64,000 bases of DNA, taken from Saprospiraceae bacterium (GTDB taxonomy: Bacteria > Bacteroidota > Bacteroidia > Chitinophagales > Saprospiraceae). The stretch's first letter is position 1. Each line of letters starts with the position of its first letter. Of this stretch, positions 18,981 through 28,383 are shown in pieces. Location: positions 101,282 through 165,281 of the forward strand of contig JALHQW010000012.1 in assembly GCA_022841745.1 (NCBI GenBank), read 5' to 3'. Position numbers and translations under genes: made by a program. A model generated the notes under the pieces. The model saw only the letters and a list, made by a program, of their open reading frames with translations, was not told the origin of the DNA and searched no databases.

Positions 18981-19742
18981 CTAGTTTTTGATGCTCAAAC
19001 GGTTCTTCAGGTGCTTTTCGAAATGCTGTACCGAGCGCAGTTCACGGTAGTTCTCAGCCGTAGTGCCGCTGTGCAGTTGCTCAATCGGGGAAGCAGAACG
19101 GTCTTCCAAAGCTTCACCAGATTTTTCGGTATTTTTGCCAACCTTTACAACAAGTTTTTCCGAACCGCCACCATTGGTAAATCCATCGTAATCATATTCA
19201 TCCGGCGAGAAAAGGTTGTTGGAATAGGAGTGTTCTGAAACCTCACGGCTATGGTTGGCATCGAAGCTGAAAAAATAGCTGCCCTCCTTCTTCACCCTCA
19301 TTTTGGTAGCAGCAATCGTATAGCCTCCGTTGGCAATTGGCGGGGTGTGTGCCCAGTTAAGCGTTTCATCGGAGGATTGGCCATCATTCCCATAATACGC
19401 CAATCTAGGGAGTGTATTGGTTGAAGGCGCATCACTGCCCTCCTCGCAGAGGGTATTCAAAAAACTATTGAAAACCACTACCGCAATTTCAAGTTCGTCT
19501 CCCTCCTGAATACCCCAGATTGGCTCCTCGTCGCTAAAAAACGTTTCACCTGTCCGCTCATTGGTAATCAGTAGATTCTCATGGTCATAGGCATTGTCAA
19601 CTGTCACGGCCAACGGGATGAGCAAGTCGCATACCCGCTTGATTTGGCAGGCGGCCTCTGGGTTTTCAAACAGGTCCTCGCAGGCGGTGAAGCCCATCAT
19701 CATAATAACCAAAACTGTTGCAGAAATGAGTTGCTTTTTCAT
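18981..19742 (-). CDS. Lipoprotein of unknown function
   Basis: 253 residues with lipobox MGFTAC. The mature protein begins with two Cys pairs and contains a beta-rich middle (DELEIAVVVFNSFLNTLC; TKMRVKKEGSYFFSFDANHS) that looks like an immunoglobulin-type fold, but no family is recognised. The C-terminal ~50 residues are helical and charged. Bipartite element copy E is 75 bases upstream. Confidence 0.7.
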   Translation of the reverse strand: MKKQLISATVLVIMMMGFTACEDLFENPEAACQIKRVCDLLIPLAVTVDNAYDHENLLITNERTGETFFSDEEPIWGIQEGDELEIAVVVFNSFLNTLCEEGSDAPSTNTLPRLAYYGNDGQSSDETLNWAHTPPIANGGYTIAATKMRVKKEGSYFFSFDANHSREVSEHSYSNNLFSPDEYDYDGFTNGGGSEKLVVKVGKNTEKSGEALEDRSASPIEQLHSGTTAENYRELRSVQHFEKHLKNRLSIKN

Positions 19743-19816
19743 GACGTTAATTTTAATAGTGAAAATTGATGTTTATTTCAAGCAATTTTGAAGTTCTTCA
19801 TCGTTGCTTACAGCCG

Positions 19817-19846
19817 TATGTACCGACTACTTCTCCCCTGTTATCA
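19817..19846 (-). promoter_or_regulatory. Bipartite upstream element, copy E
   Basis: Minus strand TGATAACA-N14-GGTACATA upstream of the lipoprotein gene at 19742, with the same downstream extension (GTAAGCAACGATGA) as copy B. Confidence 0.6.
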
Positions 19847-19996
19847 GGTTTGGAAAAAAAACTTCAAAAAAAAAATTACCCCCCCTTGCCTCCAAAGGAC
19901 AATGAAATATTCAGCCTTGCTGTTTACCTTTGAGAAGATGATGTTTATGGACGCTACCATCGTCGTCGTTTAACCTGTGTAAAATCAAAGCTGTCT

Positions 19997-22900
19997 ATGA
20001 AAAAAATTTGGCTGTTTACTTTTTGGGTGGGAGTGGCAGTGGCTGCTTGGGGGCAGAGGGCGGAGTTGGTGCTGCCGATTGGAATTGATGGTCTGGTAAG
20101 TTCCCTTGAATTTAGCCCAGATAGGAGATGGTTAATTGCCGCAGCGGGTGGAAGGATTTTCATTATTGACTCAAAAAATGGACAAATCCTTCATATCTTA
20201 AAGGATAAGGATGATTACATTGATGGATTTTCCCTGCATCCCAAGGGCCGACTAATAGCAGTTCAAAAGTCTTTCTCAGTTGAAATATTGGACTTAAGCA
20301 CCTATGAAAAAATTACCGTCCTTAGTGATACTTGCCAAATCAGTTCGGCAAAGTTTAGTAAAAGTGGAGATTTACTTTTAACAACCAACGAATGCAATAT
20401 ATTTAAGGAGAACGAAATCACTCTTATCACATCTTCTGTGAAAATATGGGAAGTAAGCAGTGGAAAAAACATAAACACAATCGTTGATTACCCAAATATC
20501 ACTGCTGCTAGTTTCTCTATTGATGAAACATCCATCATTACAGCAAAGGCTGATGGCAATATAGCAGCATGGAATTTGAAAAAAGAACAGGTAGAAATTT
20601 CTTCACCTCACACGAGACCAGTAAGAGATATAAATTGTGCAAACGACGGCGTACATTTTGCTACCGCTGGTTTCGACAATTATGCTGTAATATTTAAACT
20701 TTCTGACAAAAAGAATATTTCGAAATTTGAATTAGGTGATAGGGTAAATAATGTAATGTTTAGCCCTGACTCCAAAATGCTTGGCGCTGTAAGTTCCGAT
20801 AGCACAGCGAGAATTTGGGATGTTGCGTCTGGCAAATTGTTGTTTAAAATATATCTGCCTACATGGCTAAAAAGTATTTCTTTCAGCCCAGATGGAAAAT
20901 ATTTTGCTCTTGGTGGCGTGGATTTGCTTAATGTTTATGAAACTTCTAGTGGTAATCAAACCCTATCTATAGCGTCACATGTTTCAGCTTGTAATCAAGC
21001 TAGTTTCAATAGAAAGGCTACAAAGTTAGTAGTTGCAAGTCAAGATGGAATAGGCAGGATATGGAACCTAGAAGTGGGTTCAACGCTACAAGCCCTCAAA
21101 GGACACACTGATGAAATTCGAACTGCCCTTTTCAACCCAAGTGAATCCCAAATTGTAACCGCTAGCCAAGATAGTACAATTAAAATTTGGGATGTAAATA
21201 CCGGAGGCTTATTGGCAAACTTTAAAAGAGGATGGACAAATTCTTGCTCAATTTCTCCATCGGGGAATAATATTTTTGTTTCAAGTAGTATATCAGCCGA
21301 CGCTTTAGATTATCAAAGTGGAAGCGTAGTCAAAAGCTTCGAAGGGCATTCAACTGGAACATGGACGGCTGTGCTGAATTCAAATGAAAATTTATTAGTA
21401 ACTTCAAGCTGGGACAGCACTGCTATTATATGGGATTTTCATTCCGGAGATGTTCTTCACAAATTAATTGGAGACCATTGGTGTGTTAATTCAGCTATTT
21501 TTAGTCCAGATAGTTATTATGTGGTTACTGCCAGTCAAGATGGGGTAGTTAGAATATGGGAAACCAATACAGGCAATCTGGTTGATACACTCTTAGGCAA
21601 ATCATTTATTGACGTCTCGTTTAACCCAGATGGACAATTTTTAGCTGCATGTGATAATGATGGTTCTATTTACATCTGGAATTTTAATGACAAAAGTCTA
21701 ATTAAAATATGGAGAGGACATCTTCCTGGGCATGGCGTCTCATCAATTAGGTTTAGTTCAGACGGGAAACTTTTATTGACTGCCGGCGACTATACTACTA
21801 GAATATGGGAAACCTCCTCCGGGAGGGAACTCGTTACCCTAACAGCCCTCGACAGCGCCGACTGGGTCGTCACCACGCCCTCCGGCCTCTTCGATGCCTC
21901 GCCCGGCGCCATGAAGCTGCTCTACTATGTCGTCAACACCCCCGACGACGAGGAGTCCCCCTGGAACGTCATTGAACTGGAGCAGCTCAAAGAGCGCTAC
22001 TATGAGCCGGGGCTGCTCTCCAAGGCCCTTGGCTACACCTCCGAGCCACTGCGCAGCGTCGAAACTTTTGGTGAGGTGAAGCTGCACCCGTCCGCCAAGG
22101 TCTCGGCGGTGGACAGCACTGGGGCTATCACCATCCGCTTGAAGAACAAGGGAGGGGGAATAGGCAAGGTGCATATCTTCATCAACGAAAAAGAGGTGGA
22201 GAGCGATGCCCGCCCCGCCGGGTTCGATGACCAGTCCGATAGCCTGACCATCCGTTTCGATTTGAGGGAATTGCCCTATTTCCTGGCCGATTTTGACAAC
22301 AAGGTAGAGGTGCGGGCCGAGAACTCGGAAGGCTACCTGCTTGGCCGGGGAACCGGCGTCAGTTACAGCCCGGCGGGCATTCGTCCGTCAACTGAGGAGC
22401 CGCCAAAGCTCTACCTGCTCTCCTGTGGCGTGTCGGACTACACTGGCACCGAGATTGACCTGCGGTATGCCGCCAAGGATGCCACCGATATGGCTGCTGC
22501 CCTCAAACAAGGAGGGAAGAGCCTTTTTGGAGCAAGCGCTACCAAGGAATGGCTGCTCACCGACCAGCAGTCCGCCGATACCCTGAGGCCCACGCTGGCG
22601 AACCTTCGCAGGGCCTTTGAGGAGATTGGCCGACAGGCAAAGGCGCAGGACGTGGTGGCCGTTTACCTGGCCGGCCACGGCATCAACTGGGGCGGCCAGG
22701 ACGGCGATTTCTACTACCTCACCCAGGACGCCTACACCGCCAACCCGGATGCTTACAACGATCCGGCCATCCGGCAAAATGCCACCATCAGCAGCCGGGA
22801 ACTTACGGAGCTGTTCAAAAAGATACCCGCATTGAAGCAAGTGCTCATCATTGATGCATGCGCCTCCGGCAAGGCGGGCGAGAAGATGGAAAACCTGCTG

Positions 22901-23587
22901 GCACAGCGGAACGTCCCCTCCAGCACCCTCCGGGCGCTCGACCGCATGAAAGACCGCACGGGCATGCACATCATCACCGGCTGCACCGCCGATGCCGTCA
23001 GCTACGAGGCCAACCGCTACGGGCAGGGCGTGCTCACCTACAGCTTGCTTGAAGGCATGAAAGGGGCAGCGCTGCGGGAGGAGCGGTTCGTGGACGTCAG
23101 CCAGTGGTTCCAGTACGCCCGGGAGCGGGTGCCGCAACTGGCCAAGGAAATCGGCGGCATCCAGGAGCCCCGCATCTTCCAGCCCTACGGCGCACAGAGT
23201 TTCGACGTGGGCAGGCTGGAGGCTGCCGACAAGGAGGCAATACCCTTGGCCCAGGCAAAGCCCGTTTTCCTCCAGTCCGCCTTTTTCGACGAGGCTAACT
23301 TCAACGACCCCTTGAACTTGGGCCAGCAGGTGGACGCCCAGCTGCTCGACTTCAGCACCGCCCACCAACGGGGGAGGGGCATCGTGTTCATCCCCGTCAG
23401 GGACTTTCCCGATGGCTACTACCTCCGTGGGGCCTACAGCAGCCAAGGACAGGCCCTGCGCCTGAACGTGAACGTGTTCAAGGGAACCGAGAAAAAGGCA
23501 ACGTTCCAGTTGACGGAAAAATCTGGGAACGCTGCCCTTTTGCCTGCGATGGTTATGGAGGAGTTGAAGAAGGTTCGGTTGAATTAA
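19997..23587 (+). CDS. Exported WD40-repeat protein with C-terminal caspase domain
   Basis: 1196 residues. Signal peptide MKKIWLFTFWVGVAVAAWGQ, then about 14 WD40 blades (residues ~25-620; repeated FSPDG...IWD/IWE), a beta-rich linker, and a C14 caspase domain (about 800-1060) with His in YLAGHGINWGG and Cys in IIDACASGKAGE. A C-terminal ~130 residues follow the protease. The WD40 part is AT-rich; from about base 21,838 to the end the DNA is strongly GC-rich, a sharp internal switch. WD40-caspase fusions are thought to sense a ligand or partner through the propeller and then activate the protease. Confidence 0.9.
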   Translation: MKKIWLFTFWVGVAVAAWGQRAELVLPIGIDGLVSSLEFSPDRRWLIAAAGGRIFIIDSKNGQILHILKDKDDYIDGFSLHPKGRLIAVQKSFSVEILDLSTYEKITVLSDTCQISSAKFSKSGDLLLTTNECNIFKENEITLITSSVKIWEVSSGKNINTIVDYPNITAASFSIDETSIITAKADGNIAAWNLKKEQVEISSPHTRPVRDINCANDGVHFATAGFDNYAVIFKLSDKKNISKFELGDRVNNVMFSPDSKMLGAVSSDSTARIWDVASGKLLFKIYLPTWLKSISFSPDGKYFALGGVDLLNVYETSSGNQTLSIASHVSACNQASFNRKATKLVVASQDGIGRIWNLEVGSTLQALKGHTDEIRTALFNPSESQIVTASQDSTIKIWDVNTGGLLANFKRGWTNSCSISPSGNNIFVSSSISADALDYQSGSVVKSFEGHSTGTWTAVLNSNENLLVTSSWDSTAIIWDFHSGDVLHKLIGDHWCVNSAIFSPDSYYVVTASQDGVVRIWETNTGNLVDTLLGKSFIDVSFNPDGQFLAACDNDGSIYIWNFNDKSLIKIWRGHLPGHGVSSIRFSSDGKLLLTAGDYTTRIWETSSGRELVTLTALDSADWVVTTPSGLFDASPGAMKLLYYVVNTPDDEESPWNVIELEQLKERYYEPGLLSKALGYTSEPLRSVETFGEVKLHPSAKVSAVDSTGAITIRLKNKGGGIGKVHIFINEKEVESDARPAGFDDQSDSLTIRFDLRELPYFLADFDNKVEVRAENSEGYLLGRGTGVSYSPAGIRPSTEEPPKLYLLSCGVSDYTGTEIDLRYAAKDATDMAAALKQGGKSLFGASATKEWLLTDQQSADTLRPTLANLRRAFEEIGRQAKAQDVVAVYLAGHGINWGGQDGDFYYLTQDAYTANPDAYNDPAIRQNATISSRELTELFKKIPALKQVLIIDACASGKAGEKMENLLAQRNVPSSTLRALDRMKDRTGMHIITGCTADAVSYEANRYGQGVLTYSLLEGMKGAALREERFVDVSQWFQYARERVPQLAKEIGGIQEPRIFQPYGAQSFDVGRLEAADKEAIPLAQAKPVFLQSAFFDEANFNDPLNLGQQVDAQLLDFSTAHQRGRGIVFIPVRDFPDGYYLRGAYSSQGQALRLNVNVFKGTEKKATFQLTEKSGNAALLPAMVMEELKKVRLN

Positions 23588-23641
23588 TGAATGGCTGATA
23601 ACAACAAGCTTGAATATTGGAACTAACCGCAAAAAATAAGA

Positions 23642-25594
23642 ATGAAAATGAGCCCGAAATTCACTTATTGGATAGCGCTGATTGTTTTGTCATGGGTATC
23701 GCAACTTTCGGCACAGCCAAAAAAATTAGCACTATTGATAGGTGTAAGCACCTACCCACCCACCTCAGGCTGGAAAACCCTGCATTCCGCCAACGATTTG
23801 GTAGTATTGGGCACTGTGCTTACCGAACAAGGCTATGCTGTCCAGCAAGTTGTGGATGAAAAAGCGACCAAAAAAGGCATCTTGGAAGCTCTTTCCAATG
23901 CAATACAGGAGTTACAGCCCGGCGATATGTTCCACTTCCACTTCTCCGGCCACGGCCAGCAAGTGCAGGATGTTAGTGGCGATGAGTTCGACAACCTTGA
24001 CGAGGCACTTGTACCCTTCGATGCCTCGTCCATATATACCAGTGGTTACACGGGGCAAAACCACCTGTTGGACGATGAGCTGCGCTCAGCACTGCTTGAA
24101 ATCCGGGAAAAAATCGGCCCGACCGGGCAGGTTTTTGTAACCTTGGATGCCTGCCATTCTGGAACGGCGACCCGGAGTATCTCTATTTGTAGAGGTACTG
24201 ATGCTGTCATGGCGTCTCCCGATTTCAAGTACAATGACTCAGCTGAAACAGGCCACCTACTTGATGAAGCCGAGAGGAATACAAAACTGGCACCTGTGGT
24301 TGTATTCACAGCATCATCTGAGCGGCAAGCGAATTGGGAATTCCCAGCTGATGATGGCAAGCGGTATGGCCCATTGAGCTATGCGCTCGCCAAGGTGCTG
24401 CCGGAAAACACACAAACAACCTACAAAGGGCTTTTCGATAAGGTCCGCTCGGAAATGGCTGCTATAGCACCCAAGCAAACCCCCTTTGCGGAGGGTACCT
24501 TAAACATGGTGATAGGTGAAAACGAAACCATGAAATCGGAATCACCCCATTTTACAGTGGCTTTTGCAAAAGACAAGAAAGAACTGCAAATCAATGGTGG
24601 GTTGTTGCACCAGTTGCACCCAGGCACCAAACTATTGTTTTACCCTTCGGATACTTGGGAGCCTGCAAAAGCAATAGCCATTGCGTCAGGAAAAATAACC
24701 TACAGCGAATTGATACGAGCCGATGTTGAATTGGACGCACCCATTGAACCAAGTAAAATCATTTCTGCTTGGGCTTTTATAGCAGACCAACAACTTGGCG
24801 ATTCCCGCTTGGCGATTCAAGTCCATTTGCCCAACCACAAGGATTTGGAAATGGAGTTTCGGGAGCAAATCGCCACCTTTCCGGCTGCTTATTTTGTTGA
24901 TGGCAAATTTGACCTCTTGCTGGAAGAAACAGCGACTAATCAATTTCGCCTAAGTACTCACGATGAATTCGTGCTTTGCGAAGCGGAGTTCAGCACTCCC
25001 TTTGCTGATGCCGCCTATCTAATAGAAGATGTTATCTCGAAATTTTACAAGTACAAATTCTTGAAAAACCTCCAATACGATGACCCTTGGCTCAGGGTAT
25101 CCATGAAAATCAAACCGGTACACGACCAACCTGACACTGCCTATGATGATGGCATCGTCGAACTTGAAGTAGGAGAGCAGTTTTATATTGAAATAACAAA
25201 CAATGGTGAAAAAGCGTGCTATATTAACCTATTGGACATCCAACCAGATGCCATCGTAACACCACTCATCCCTGGGTTAGCTGGAGAATTCCCACCTCAG
25301 GATTTGCTGCTGATGCCTGGCCAAAGCAAGCGGCTACGCACCAGCAGTGGCAATGAACTTTGGGATGCCGGTTTGCCAGCTGGATACGATGTACTGAAAC
25401 TCATTGCAACGGAAGACCCCATAGACCTGCGCACCATTTTATCAGCAAGGGGCAGCACAAACGAAGTCAATCCAATATTGCGGGCATTTTATCAATCTTT
25501 TTCCATGCAAAAAAGAAGCAGCAGCGGGGATAATTTGTCAACTGGGGCTGCATCGGTTACTTCGGCTGTCATTCATATTGTGGCGGATAAATGA
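23642..25594 (+). CDS. Exported metacaspase-like protein with DUF4384 domain
   Basis: 650 residues. Signal peptide (FTYWIALIVLSWVSQLSAQ), caspase domain with His in HFSGHGQQ and Cys in TLDACHSGT (residues ~25-270), a middle region of no known family, and a DUF4384-like beta domain (EVGEQFYIEITNNGEKACYINLLDI, about 505-640). Starts 54 bases after the WD40-caspase gene, so the two may be one transcription unit. A loose match to the bipartite element (TGATAACA at 23598, GGAACT about 15 bases on) lies in the gap. Type I metacaspase-like; probably cleaves after Arg/Lys by analogy only. Confidence 0.88.
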   Translation: MKMSPKFTYWIALIVLSWVSQLSAQPKKLALLIGVSTYPPTSGWKTLHSANDLVVLGTVLTEQGYAVQQVVDEKATKKGILEALSNAIQELQPGDMFHFHFSGHGQQVQDVSGDEFDNLDEALVPFDASSIYTSGYTGQNHLLDDELRSALLEIREKIGPTGQVFVTLDACHSGTATRSISICRGTDAVMASPDFKYNDSAETGHLLDEAERNTKLAPVVVFTASSERQANWEFPADDGKRYGPLSYALAKVLPENTQTTYKGLFDKVRSEMAAIAPKQTPFAEGTLNMVIGENETMKSESPHFTVAFAKDKKELQINGGLLHQLHPGTKLLFYPSDTWEPAKAIAIASGKITYSELIRADVELDAPIEPSKIISAWAFIADQQLGDSRLAIQVHLPNHKDLEMEFREQIATFPAAYFVDGKFDLLLEETATNQFRLSTHDEFVLCEAEFSTPFADAAYLIEDVISKFYKYKFLKNLQYDDPWLRVSMKIKPVHDQPDTAYDDGIVELEVGEQFYIEITNNGEKACYINLLDIQPDAIVTPLIPGLAGEFPPQDLLLMPGQSKRLRTSSGNELWDAGLPAGYDVLKLIATEDPIDLRTILSARGSTNEVNPILRAFYQSFSMQKRSSSGDNLSTGAASVTSAVIHIVADK

Positions 25595-25652
25595 AAATAG
25601 AAAGGTGACGCTTGAATCAAATACCAACTTAACCTAAAAATTCAACACCATC

Positions 25653-25874
25653 ATGCTAAAACCCGGCCGCTACCGCCACTTCAAAAGCAACTACTACCGA
25701 GTCATCGGCACCGCCACCCATTCCGAGACCTTGGAAGAAATGGTCGTTTACGTCCCGCAGTACGGCGAAGGGAAAATGTGGGTGCGTCCACTGGAAATGT
25801 TCCAATCCAAAGCCCTGCTCGATGGCAAGGAAGTTGAACGATTTGAATACCTGGGCGAGGGAGTTCAAGGCTGA
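25653..25874 (+). CDS. DUF1653 family protein
   Basis: 73 residues. The pattern YRHFKSNYYRVIGTATHSET...VVYVPQYGEGKMWVRPLEMF covers the complete DUF1653 domain, a small beta protein of unknown role found across bacteria. No signal peptide, so cytoplasmic. It follows the DUF4384 caspase gene by 58 bases on the same strand. Confidence 0.85.
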   Translation: MLKPGRYRHFKSNYYRVIGTATHSETLEEMVVYVPQYGEGKMWVRPLEMFQSKALLDGKEVERFEYLGEGVQG

Positions 25875-25946
25875 AGCTTACAGCATCCCGTTTTTTTCTC
25901 CATGCGTATAAGGATAAAACAGACTGAAAGTTTACCTTAGCGGCTG

Positions 25947-26106
25947 TTCAAAAAAACGTTCTTGGCGACCTATTCACCAAAGATAGCCAAAATCAAGTCA
26001 CAGATTGCTAAAGCCCGTTACCGATTGAAAAATGGGATAGGGAAAGAGGAGACGTCAAAGAGGAATTTGGAACGGTTCACTAAGTTATTGACGGAACCAA
26101 GAGATT
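25947..26106 (+). pseudogene. Possible gene fragment, no start codon
   Basis: An open stretch of 53 codons ending in TAG reads as a basic helical peptide (SPKIAKIKSQIAKARYRLKN...). There is no plausible start and no recognised family. The rest of the 518-base gap 25875-26392 holds only the terminator at 26259-26301. Confidence 0.25.
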
Positions 26107-26258
26107 AGAAGCTATAATACCGCTGTTTTAGCCTCAACGAGCCTATCAAAAATTGATTACGTTTTTAAGAGGATTTCTCAAAAGCCATGGCTTTCAAATA
26201 GTGCGCAACCTCCACAATTATACTCAACTTAAAAAAACAGCCAGAAAATCAAAGCTTT

Positions 26259-26301
26259 ATCGGGGCGATTTCCAAAACGGGAGTCGCCCCGATTTTTTTT
26301 T
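26259..26301 (+). terminator. Rho-independent terminator
   Basis: ATCGGGGCGA (26259-26268) pairs with TCGCCCCGAT (26284-26293), followed by eight further T. Confidence 0.85.
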
Positions 26302-26392
26302 GAGAAAAATCAAAACCTGTGGGCACCACCTTCTTGGCCCTGCACTAATGGGTTATCTAAACAATCACCAGTTTTCACTTTAAAAAAATACA

Positions 26393-27112
26393 ATGAAAAA
26401 ATCAATCTTCTTCCACCTTATTGCAGCAATCGCTTTCATGCTTGGCTTTTCGGCATGTTTCCAGGATTCCATCCAAGACGTATTGCCTGCCCAGCACAGC
26501 AGCAATGGTTTCGTGGACGCCACAAACACGGATGTTGAAAAATACATCCCTGCAAAGGGGCAACGTGTCGCAGGCCGCTACATCGTTCAATTAACCAATG
26601 AAGAGATGATGCCCGGTTCGCTCTTGGATACCCTATCGAAAACCAACCGGGAGGCCTTGGCCAAATCTGCCGAAAAAAGGCTGACCGAGCGGAGCTAGGA
26701 AATGGATGAACTGTTCAAGGAATGGGGAATTGACAAGGATAAAATCTTGGAAATCTATACAGAAGCAATAAGTGGCTTTGCTGCCGACTTGACCGAAGAA
26801 GAAGTAAGTAAATTGCTTTCCGACAAAAGGGTGCTCTCATTGACCGAAGACCAAGTGGTGGAATTGGAAATGCCCAAATTCGAGGCGGTTGGGATGCCAA
26901 AGCCCCAAACCAAGCCCTGCGGGATTACACGCCACAATGGCCCAGGCACTGGCCCTTCTTCCAAATGGATTTGGATAGTTGATAGCGGCATTTCCCAGCA
27001 TTCCGACCTGAACGTCGTCACCAATTCAATTTCACCAGATAAATTAATTCTAAATGAAAAATTCAATCTTGTTTTCCATGACATTGCTGGTTTCAATGGT
27101 TTGCCTTTCTAA
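26393..27112 (+). pseudogene. Truncated subtilisin-like (S8) protease lipoprotein
   Basis: A lipoprotein signal (MLGFSAC) is followed by an I9-type inhibitor propeptide (GRYIVQLTNEEM) and the start of an S8 catalytic domain with the active Asp in WIVDSGISQHSDL. A TAG at 26696-26698 interrupts the propeptide in frame. The reading frame then ends soon after the Asp block, so His and Ser regions are missing. Its 3' end runs into the start of the gene at 27054, suggesting a deletion fused two loci. Not functional as a protease. Confidence 0.75.
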
Positions 27113-27446
27113 CCAAGTCAATGCACAAACCTGCAACTATGCCATGAGCCGTGAGCACGCTGCCTATTTTGCCACATCTAAGGGTTACAATGGGTATGGT
27201 ATGCTTCCCATTTTGTCCAAAGCTGACTTCAAGAGAATTTTAACAGACGAGTGGGAGGAATACTATGAATTTGAAGTGCCTACTTGTTCCTACTGCAACA
27301 ACGCAGGTACGCTACGTTCATGGGACAACAACTTGGCGCTCTGCAATATCGCTAACTACTACCATCACCGCTACATGACCGATGTGCAAGGCTCTTTGCG
27401 TTTCATGGATTTGGAAATTGAGCGCATGTCCAAGAAAAGAAATTGA
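27054..27446 (+). CDS. Small secreted protein of unknown function
   Basis: 130 residues with signal peptide MKNSILFSMTLLVSMVCLSNQVNAQ. The mature part has five Cys, two of them as CSYC, and is rich in Tyr, His and Asn. No family recognised. The first codons (ATGAAAAATTCAATC) are shared with the astacin-like gene at 28384, pointing to recombination at gene starts. It is followed 34 bases later by the broken gene at 27481. Confidence 0.6.
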   Translation: MKNSILFSMTLLVSMVCLSNQVNAQTCNYAMSREHAAYFATSKGYNGYGMLPILSKADFKRILTDEWEEYYEFEVPTCSYCNNAGTLRSWDNNLALCNIANYYHHRYMTDVQGSLRFMDLEIERMSKKRN

Positions 27447-27480
27447 ACGCCTAAATCCACACACTTTAAAATCTTGAGTC

Positions 27481-28035
27481 ATGTTTTTAATCAATAAATT
27501 CATTTTGTGGGCTTCATTGCTCACTTGCCTATTGAGCTCGTTGTCGGCTTCGGCACAAAATAACAGTGACTGCTATGAAAAACGCCTTCGCAAAGGCTAC
27601 ATAATCACAGCCAGTAAAACCGTCAGTGGCAAAACCACCACGAAGCGATACCAAGCCCGTACCCAAAAAGATTATCTGATGTACCTCGTCGAGTTGGACG
27701 CTTATGGCAGAGACGTCAAACGCATAGATGCCGGAGGCGATCCCATGCCCGATGGGCTTTTCTTCCGGGCCGAGCTTCGGCAAGAAATGGACTACGTCTA
27801 TGGCAACGACAACCGCCTCAAATTGGAGCAACAACTCAAAATGGCCATGCTTTTCAAATATTGCGAACCTTGGACGGTTAAGCTCGACTATTAAATCCGC
27901 TGGAAGTCGGTTACGGAAATCAAGGTGCTTCAATCCGAACTGGCCACCCGCAACGTCAGCCTGTTTGAAAAAATGATAGCGCTCGACGAAAAGCAGTGGC
28001 AAATAGTGCGCAAACTGAACAATGAACACTTCTAA
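27481..28035 (+). pseudogene. Secreted protein gene with an in-frame TAA
   Basis: 137 residues from a signal peptide (WASLLTCLLSSLSASAQ) are followed by TAA at 27892-27894, after which the same frame stays open for 46 codons with protein-like sequence (EIKVLQSELATRNVSLFEKM) to a second TAA. The first 137 residues could still be made. No family recognised. Confidence 0.55.
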
Positions 28036-28091
28036 GAACTTGATTCACAAATAGCTCATTTTCAGTATTTTACGAATCAAGTTGTTTCTCG

Positions 28092-28265
28092 CACGACGGC
28101 AAATTTGCTGTCCTTTACTTGCTGAAACTCACCAGCAGCAAGCCGCTCCACGTACAAGATTTTGATTTCCAGTTCGCCATCCGCTATATCCGGCGGCACA
28201 GCCCTTTCTGGCACTGGCAGCGGCGGCGTGACCTGGACAAAACGGTGAAGACGTTATTTGGATGA
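28092..28265 (+). pseudogene. C-terminal gene fragment
   Basis: About 57 codons without a start (HDGKFAVLYLLKLTSS ... DLDKTVKTLFG) end in TGA just before the terminator at 28264. It is out of frame with the broken gene at 27481 and could be its frameshifted end or the tail of a lost gene. Confidence 0.35.
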
Positions 28266-28292
28266 CCCGGCAATGTGCCGGGTCTTTTTTTT
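28264..28292 (+). terminator. Rho-independent terminator
   Basis: GACCCGGC (28264-28271) pairs with GCCGGGTC (28277-28284), then eight T. Confidence 0.9.
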
Positions 28293-28383
28293 AAAATTAA
28301 TCAAAAGGCGTGGGTACCACCTTTTCAAAACCTGCATAAAGTAGCTGTAAAACATATTTTCAAACCTTTTCAACTTCCTAAAA

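Noticed and set aside
22388..23632. 414-codon open frame on the minus strand
   Set aside because: It is antisense to the GC-rich caspase half of 19997-23587, whose codon bias opens the opposite strand. No motif or start signal.
27054..27112. Genuine overlap of two functional genes
   Set aside because: The upstream S8 gene lacks two catalytic residues and has a TAG, so the overlap marks a deletion junction.
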